Source: JBKQWK01 sp052139595 (GTDB lineage: Bacteria; Actinomycetota; Thermoleophilia; UBA2241). Taken from it: 10,192 nt of DNA. The notes beneath the pieces were generated by a model. It had not been told where the DNA came from and did not search any database. It saw only the letters and a list, made by a program, of their open reading frames with translations. Made by a program: the position numbers and the translations under genes. Below are positions 6,800 through 10,192 of this stretch, one piece after another. The stretch spans positions 1 through 10,192 of the forward strand of contig JBKQWK010000151.1 in the NCBI GenBank assembly GCA_052139595.1, read 5' to 3'. How positions within the stretch are numbered: position 1 is the first letter of the stretch; the number at the start of each line of letters is the position of its first letter.

Positions 6800-6930
6800 T
6801 GCCGGACGCAACGTCGGATGCAAGTGATGCCAGACGTACGGTCGGACGCAGGTGATGCCGTGCGCCACTGGCGCCCTGCGGCAGTGATGCCGCACGCCAA
6901 TAATGCCGCACGCCACTCATGCCGGCGCTA
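6796..6930. repeat. Degenerate tandem repeats based on (GTG)ATGCCGCACGCC
   Basis: GTGATGCC occurs at 6796, 6824, 6852 and 6884, and shorter ATGCCG units at 6903 and 6919. Unit spacings are 28, 28, 32, 16 and 16 nt (measured at the common ATGCC). The core on the other strand reads GGCGTGCGGCAT. The array fills the gap between the merA relic and the 3' end of the convergent GerMN gene; the last unit touches that gene's stop. Parts can fold (TGCCG...CGGCA at 6856-6883), so it might aid termination, but there is no T-tract. Confidence 0.65.
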
Positions 6931-7851
6931 CTTGAATGTCAGCGGGATCTTCACGACGTAGAGAGGCTGGCCGTCTTTCGGTGAAGGGTCAAAGACGACC
7001 AGCGTGCCGGTTCTGCTGGCGCCGCCGGCCCCGCTGGCGAACGTCAGTGTGGCTCCGAACGGGCGACGGACGGTCGAGCCGACGGTCGCGATGACCCCTT
7101 TTGTAATGAGAGTCTTGCCGCCGCTCGTGACCAGCTTGGCGGCAAACTGTGCCTCGAAGACCTTTTGGGTGTCGACGGTGCCTTGCAATACCAGCGGACT
7201 GGTAACGGTGTCACTGACGGCTGGGGTGTCCACAAAGATGGTGGGTGTGAGCGACTCGTAATCGGCTCGCTGCTGCGGACGCGTGAGCAGAACGCCTTCG
7301 CCGCTGAACACGGTGACCGATTGACCGTCGATCCTGAAATTCACGCCCGTCACGCTGGGGAACTGGGTGAGGGTGTACACAACCTGGGCCAGCCGGGCGG
7401 TTTCGCTCAACGTCCCGCCGCCGGCAGGATACTGCCCGGAGAGATCGACCGTGGCGATGCCGTTCTTGATCGTGAGGCCGAGCAGCTTGGTGCCGCCGGG
7501 GATCGTGGTGCTCAAGCCGGCGGCCTTTTCGCGGGCCGACGGACCAGCGAGGAGAGCCTTCAGTGCCGCCGTGGCCGGAGCAGTCGTCCAGGGAATCGCA
7601 CGGTGCGCGGTGCCAATGAATTCGCCGCGCATGAAGTAGATCGAGACGGCCAGTGTGCGCGTCAAGATCGGGCTCGATGACGGCGACACCGACGTCGCCG
7701 GTGACTTAGCCGCAGTGGCCGCCGGCGACATCGCCGCTATGGTGGGCTGAGCAGACGGCTTCGTGTCGTGCAGCGACACGCTGCCCCAGACTGCCAGCAA
7801 AGCGACGCCGCTAACGGCAACAACAAGAAAGAACCAGCGCAGTGGTCTCAT
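6928..7851 (-). CDS. Membrane-anchored GerMN and Gmad2 domain protein
   Basis: 307 residues from ATG 7851. The frame is open further upstream but would run through the tRNA gene, so this start is chosen; it is followed by a typical signal anchor (residues 7-23, FFLVVAVSGVALLAVWG) with Arg before it. Residues 30-65 are a Pro/Ser/Ala/Thr-rich linker. Residues about 66-180 fit a GerMN domain (AVSIYF, LLAGPS, GLTIKNGIATVDLS, FPSVTGVNFRIDG). Residues about 204-305 fit the Ig-like Gmad2 domain (FVDTPAVSDTVTSPLVLQG). These domains occur in spore-germination GerM and in non-sporulating bacteria's envelope proteins such as LpqB. The protein should sit outside the membrane facing the wall; exact role unknown. 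A G-run lies about 10 nt before the ATG. No cysteine lipobox is visible. Confidence 0.85.
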   Translation of the reverse strand: MRPLRWFFLVVAVSGVALLAVWGSVSLHDTKPSAQPTIAAMSPAATAAKSPATSVSPSSSPILTRTLAVSIYFMRGEFIGTAHRAIPWTTAPATAALKALLAGPSAREKAAGLSTTIPGGTKLLGLTIKNGIATVDLSGQYPAGGGTLSETARLAQVVYTLTQFPSVTGVNFRIDGQSVTVFSGEGVLLTRPQQRADYESLTPTIFVDTPAVSDTVTSPLVLQGTVDTQKVFEAQFAAKLVTSGGKTLITKGVIATVGSTVRRPFGATLTFASGAGGASRTGTLVVFDPSPKDGQPLYVVKIPLTFK

Positions 7852-7902
7852 CTGAACTCGACCCCCCCGGTCATGTTCCGAGAGCCTACTTCGCAAACAC
7901 GC

Positions 7903-7924
7903 GCACACGTGTCGTGCACACGTG
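7903..7924. promoter_or_regulatory. Direct repeat GCACACGTG x2 upstream of the GerMN gene
   Basis: GCACACGTG occurs at 7903-7911 and 7916-7924, 13 bp apart, each containing the palindrome CACGTG. The pair lies about 52-73 nt upstream of the GerMN start, in the promoter region on the minus strand, so it may be a regulator site. No clear -10/-35 pair could be placed around it. Confidence 0.35.
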
Positions 7925-7960
7925 CTGTCTACCCATGGTTTATACCGGCGCGAACCTGAG

Positions 7961-7975
7961 GGCACTCTGAGTGCC
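7961..7975. other. Perfect palindrome GGCACTC-T-GAGTGCC
   Basis: A 7-1-7 inverted repeat 31 nt beyond the tRNA-Pro 3' end and about 110 nt upstream of the GerMN start. As RNA it gives only a 5-bp stem with a 5-nt loop and there is no T-run. It may be an operator for the GerMN gene or part of the tRNA 3' trailer. Confidence 0.35.
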
Positions 7976-8005
7976 GTGGCCACATGTTGGTGGTGTGAGG
8001 GAGAA

Positions 8006-8083
8006 TGGTCGGCGTGAGAGGATTTGAACCTCCGACCCCTAGTCCCCCAGACTAGTGCGCTAACCAGACTGCGCCACACGCCG
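8006..8083 (-). tRNA. proL-like: tRNA-Pro (anticodon GGG), CCA encoded
   Basis: On the minus strand the gene begins CGGCGTG at 8083 and ends CACGCCG-ACCA at 8006, giving a full 7-bp acceptor stem with the C1-G72 pair typical of proline tRNAs and an encoded CCA. The anticodon stem CTAGT/ACTAG encloses CTGGGGG, placing anticodon GGG at 8048-8046, after T33 and before G37. The T arm is GGAGG-TTCAAAT-CCTCT. It decodes CCC (and CCU by wobble). Length is 78 nt with CCA. Confidence 0.96.
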
Positions 8084-8095
8084 ACCGAGAGGCGA

Positions 8096-8124
8096 ATTGT
8101 ATCACGGGCGCCGGTAACGGTCAG
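8096..8124 (-). promoter_or_regulatory. Promoter of tRNA-Pro
   Basis: Read on the minus strand, CTGACC (8124-8119) and TACAAT (8101-8096) are separated by exactly 17 nt, close to the sigma70 consensus, with the mature tRNA 5' end 12 nt past the -10 box. This gives a very short 5' leader. Confidence 0.65.
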
Positions 8125-8139
8125 GCCGGCGCCGGTCAG

Positions 8140-8145
8140 GTAGAC
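8140..8145 (+). promoter_or_regulatory. Possible -10 box for a near-leaderless CDP-alcohol phosphatidyltransferase mRNA
   Basis: TAGACT at 8140-8145 ends 7 nt before ATG 8153, so transcription would begin at or next to the start codon. No Shine-Dalgarno is seen before that ATG, in keeping with a leaderless message, but the -35 region is poor. The region is shared with the divergent tRNA promoter. Confidence 0.3.
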
Positions 8146-8152
8146 TAAGCCT

Positions 8153-8701
8153 ATGCGGTATCTTCGCCAGATTCCCAACACCCTCACCGTCTTGCGGCTT
8201 TTGTCGCTGCCGGCCTTCGTGGTGCTCTATGCGCACGATGCGCCGCGCGCCTCGTGGTCGGCCGCCACGCTGCTCTTTTTCGCCGCTCTCTCCGATGTAG
8301 CCGACGGATTCATCGCTCGCCGGTTTCACTTCGAGAGCGATTTCGGCCGCATTCTCGATCCATTCGTCGATCGGGCCTTTTACGTGACGCTGTTGGTCAC
8401 CCTGCTTGTCTGCGGCACGTTGCCGTGGTGGGCGGTTGCGCCTATCGTGATTCGCGACGCGGTGATGGTGGGCGGCGCCGCGGCACTGCTGCGCCTCCGC
8501 GGTGAGCGACCGCGCGTGATGGTGAAGGGCAAGATCTCAAACCTGGTGCTCGTCTGCGGTATTGAATTCTTCATCATCGATCTGCGCACGGTTGCCTGGG
8601 TCGTTTTTGGTTTCGGCGCCGCCCTGTATCTCTATGCCGGCGGCGCCTACGTTGTGCGCGCCCGTAAGGAGTACGGGCAGGTGCGCGCCGCGCAATCCTG
8701 A
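8153..8701 (+). CDS. CDP-alcohol phosphatidyltransferase (PgsA/PIP-synthase-like)
   Basis: 182 residues, usual size for the family. The full signature D-x2-D-G-x2-A-R-x8-G-x3-D-x3-D is present: D48, D51, G52, A55, R56, G65, D69, D73. These residues bind the metal ions and CDP-diacylglycerol. About five or six membrane helices are visible, and the N-terminal IPNTLTVLRLLSLP is typical of phosphatidylglycerolphosphate and related synthases. The enzyme moves a phosphatidyl group from CDP-diacylglycerol to an alcohol such as glycerol 3-phosphate, inositol or inositol phosphate, at the cytoplasmic membrane. The acceptor cannot be told from sequence. The next gene, on the same strand 126 nt on, makes activated mannose, which mildly favours a glycolipid-related role. 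Confidence 0.92.
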   Translation: MRYLRQIPNTLTVLRLLSLPAFVVLYAHDAPRASWSAATLLFFAALSDVADGFIARRFHFESDFGRILDPFVDRAFYVTLLVTLLVCGTLPWWAVAPIVIRDAVMVGGAAALLRLRGERPRVMVKGKISNLVLVCGIEFFIIDLRTVAWVVFGFGAALYLYAGGAYVVRARKEYGQVRAAQS

Positions 8702-8712
8702 TGAGAAGCGCC

Positions 8713-8734
8713 GGGTGCCGAAGCTGAGGCGCCC
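8713..8734 (+). other. Stem-loop after the phosphatidyltransferase gene
   Basis: GGGTGCC (8713-8719) pairs with GGCGCCC (8728-8734), with one T-G wobble and an 8-nt loop, 11 nt after the stop. No T-tract follows, so it is at best a weak terminator. Confidence 0.3.
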
Positions 8735-8771
8735 GTCAACAGATGACGGCCGGCCTGGCCGTATACCTTTC

Positions 8772-8780
8772 TGGTACGAT
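8772..8780 (+). promoter_or_regulatory. Possible extended -10 (TG-G-TACGAT) for the mannose-1-P guanylyltransferase gene
   Basis: TGGTACGAT has the TGn extension and a near-consensus hexamer 47 nt before the GTG at 8828. No matching -35 is obvious, which extended -10 promoters can tolerate. AGAGAGGG around 8811-8820 is the likely Shine-Dalgarno. Confidence 0.35.
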
Positions 8781-8827
8781 ATCTCGGCAAGAGTTTTTTC
8801 CGCTTCTCCGAAAGAGAGGGCCCCGTT

Positions 8828-10192
8828 GTGCGCGCTGTAGTCATGGCCGGTGGCGAGGGTACCCGCCTGCGCCCCCTGACGAGCAATCAACCGAAGCCGA
8901 TGGTGCCTGTCTGCGGCAAGCCCTGCATGGAATACATCATCGAGCTGCTCAAGCGGCACGGCATCGACGATATCATCGTCACTCTGGCATTCTTGCCCAA
9001 GGTCATTCGCGGCTACTTTGGTGACGGTGAGGCGATGGGCGTCAACATTCAATACTCCGTCGAGAACGCGCCCATGGGCACCGCCGGCAGCGTCAAGCTG
9101 GCCGAGGCGGCCCTCGATAAGACCTTCATCGTCATCAGTGGTGACGCGCTTACCGACGTTGACCTCACCGCTCTGGTGGCCGCCCACAGGCGCACCGGGG
9201 CAATGGTGACCATTGCCCTGAAGCGCGTCGAAAGCCCGCTCGACTTCGGCGTTGTCGTCACCGACGGCGAGGGTCGTATTGAACGCTTTTTAGAAAAGCC
9301 GACCTGGGGCCAGGTCTTCAGCGACACGGTCAATACCGGCATTTACGTGCTTGAACCGGCGATCTTCGAGCACATCCCGCCGGATCAGGCGTACGACTTC
9401 AGTCAGGATCTGTTCCCCAAGCTCTTTGAACTCGGTTTGCCGCTCTACGGGCATGTACTCGAGGGTTACTGGCAAGACATCGGCACACTCGACCAGTTTC
9501 TGGCCGCCAACCGTGACGTTCTCGATGGCAAGGTCGACGTTGCTGTGCGTGGCATGCACCTCAAGAATCGCATCTTTGTCGGTGAAAACGTCAACCTTGA
9601 GTCGATCGATAACATCGTTGGCCCCGCCCTGATCGGCAACTACGCCAAGGTCGATCGCGAGGCCCATATTGGCGCTTACTCCGTGCTCGGCAATAACGTC
9701 GTCGTCAAGAGTCACGCCGAAACCGGCAACTGCGTCGTCGACGTCAATACGTACATTGGCTCCGGGACGCGCGTCTACGGCACGATCCTCGGCAAGAACT
9801 GCGACGTCAAAGCCGGAGTTACGTTTGCCGATGGCGTAGCGGTTGGCGACGAATGCGTTATTGGCGAGCAGGCGAGCATCGCCCCCGACGTCAAGATTTA
9901 TCCCTTCAAGACGGTCGAAAGTGGCGCCCAGATCAACTCCAGCATCATCTGGGAGTCGCGCGGCACCTCACAACTCTTCGGCAAAGACGGCATCGTCGGT
10001 CTCATCAACGTCGACATTACAGCCGAGCTGGCGCTCAAGTTCGCCCTCGCCTACGGCACGGTACTACCGATGGGCGCTAAAGTGACGACGAGCCGCGACG
10101 CTCACCCGGCATCGCGGGTGATCAAACGAGCGATCATCTGCGGCCTCAACTCGACCGGTGTCATTGTTCGTGACCTCCGTGTTGCCTCGTCA
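8828..10192 (+). CDS. Mannose-1-phosphate guanylyltransferase / phosphomannomutase-like fusion, partial at right edge
   Basis: An open frame of 455 codons starts at GTG 8828, after an AGAGAGGG Shine-Dalgarno, and continues past the window; homologous fusions are about 820-850 residues. Residues 1-235 are a nucleotidyltransferase domain: GGEGTRLRPLT (8-18) for the nucleotide phosphates, QPKPMVPV with K23, metal-binding D106 in SGDALTD, EKP (156-158) and WQDIGT with D217. Residues about 249-370 are left-handed beta-helix hexapeptide repeats (IGNYAKVDREAHIGAYSVLG and following). From about 378 a phosphohexomutase domain begins (GTSQLFGKDGIVGLIN), with VTTSRDAHPASR (419-430) matching the GRDxRxSS motif; its catalytic-serine region lies outside. 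The product would be GDP-mannose or a related NDP-sugar for envelope glycans. The nucleotide used is inferred from fusion family membership only. Confidence 0.88.
   Translation, partial: MRAVVMAGGEGTRLRPLTSNQPKPMVPVCGKPCMEYIIELLKRHGIDDIIVTLAFLPKVIRGYFGDGEAMGVNIQYSVENAPMGTAGSVKLAEAALDKTFIVISGDALTDVDLTALVAAHRRTGAMVTIALKRVESPLDFGVVVTDGEGRIERFLEKPTWGQVFSDTVNTGIYVLEPAIFEHIPPDQAYDFSQDLFPKLFELGLPLYGHVLEGYWQDIGTLDQFLAANRDVLDGKVDVAVRGMHLKNRIFVGENVNLESIDNIVGPALIGNYAKVDREAHIGAYSVLGNNVVVKSHAETGNCVVDVNTYIGSGTRVYGTILGKNCDVKAGVTFADGVAVGDECVIGEQASIAPDVKIYPFKTVESGAQINSSIIWESRGTSQLFGKDGIVGLINVDITAELALKFALAYGTVLPMGAKVTTSRDAHPASRVIKRAIICGLNSTGVIVRDLRVASS

Noticed and set aside
6797..6927. Possible CRISPR array
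   Set aside because: Units are short, imperfect and have no unique spacers of constant length, so this is a degenerate tandem repeat, not CRISPR.
7852..8187. N-terminal extension of the GerMN gene to 8187
   Set aside because: The extension would cross the whole tRNA-Pro gene and place the signal anchor in the middle of the protein; ATG 7851 right before the anchor is better.
8380..9187. Minus-strand frames across the phosphatidyltransferase and nucleotidyltransferase genes
   Set aside because: Antisense shadows of two genes with complete family signatures.

Overview
The window is GC-rich bacterial DNA with Shine-Dalgarno sites, GTG starts and sigma70-like promoter boxes. The GerMN/Gmad2 lipoprotein-like gene, and a CDP-alcohol phosphatidyltransferase next to a fused mannose-1-phosphate guanylyltransferase/phosphomannomutase, suggest a deep-branching actinobacterium or a related high-GC Gram-positive-like lineage. 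This assignment is inference; there is no rRNA or marker gene to fix it.

Left part (1-3813, minus strand): a type IV, modification-dependent restriction module of the McrBC kind. A 945-residue McrB-like AAA+ protein is followed after 1 nt by a GTG-started McrC-like nuclease that runs off the left edge. The McrB P-loop reads GPPGTDKT: Asp replaces the last Gly before the catalytic Lys, so NTPase function is in question.

Middle part (3814-6927, plus strand): an accessory, detoxification-like stretch. It has a MerR-type dyad with no regulator gene beside it, a GNAT acetyltransferase of the phosphinothricin/methionine-sulfoximine type, and a 14-TM DHA2-family drug exporter. The exporter's leader holds a TATACT box, a 13-bp operator palindrome, a hairpin and a good Shine-Dalgarno. 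The ATG served by that Shine-Dalgarno is followed by an in-frame TAG at codon 4, so the transporter must be made from a GTG 21 nt downstream or is translationally crippled. Behind the exporter lies a decayed C-terminal fragment of mercuric reductase (merA) in two frames, ending in the typical Cys-Cys tail, then a degenerate tandem repeat array.

Right part (6928-10192): apparently core chromosome. A membrane-anchored GerMN/Gmad2 protein and a tRNA-Pro(GGG) with encoded CCA lie on the minus strand. Divergent from them on the plus strand are a CDP-alcohol phosphatidyltransferase and the nucleotidyltransferase/phosphomannomutase fusion (cut by the right edge). These two could together supply lipid head groups and activated mannose for envelope glycolipids or polysaccharide.

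The most informative points are the altered McrB P-loop, the early amber codon in the exporter, the two-frame merA relic and the orphan operator sites. No convincing wholly new multi-gene system is visible.
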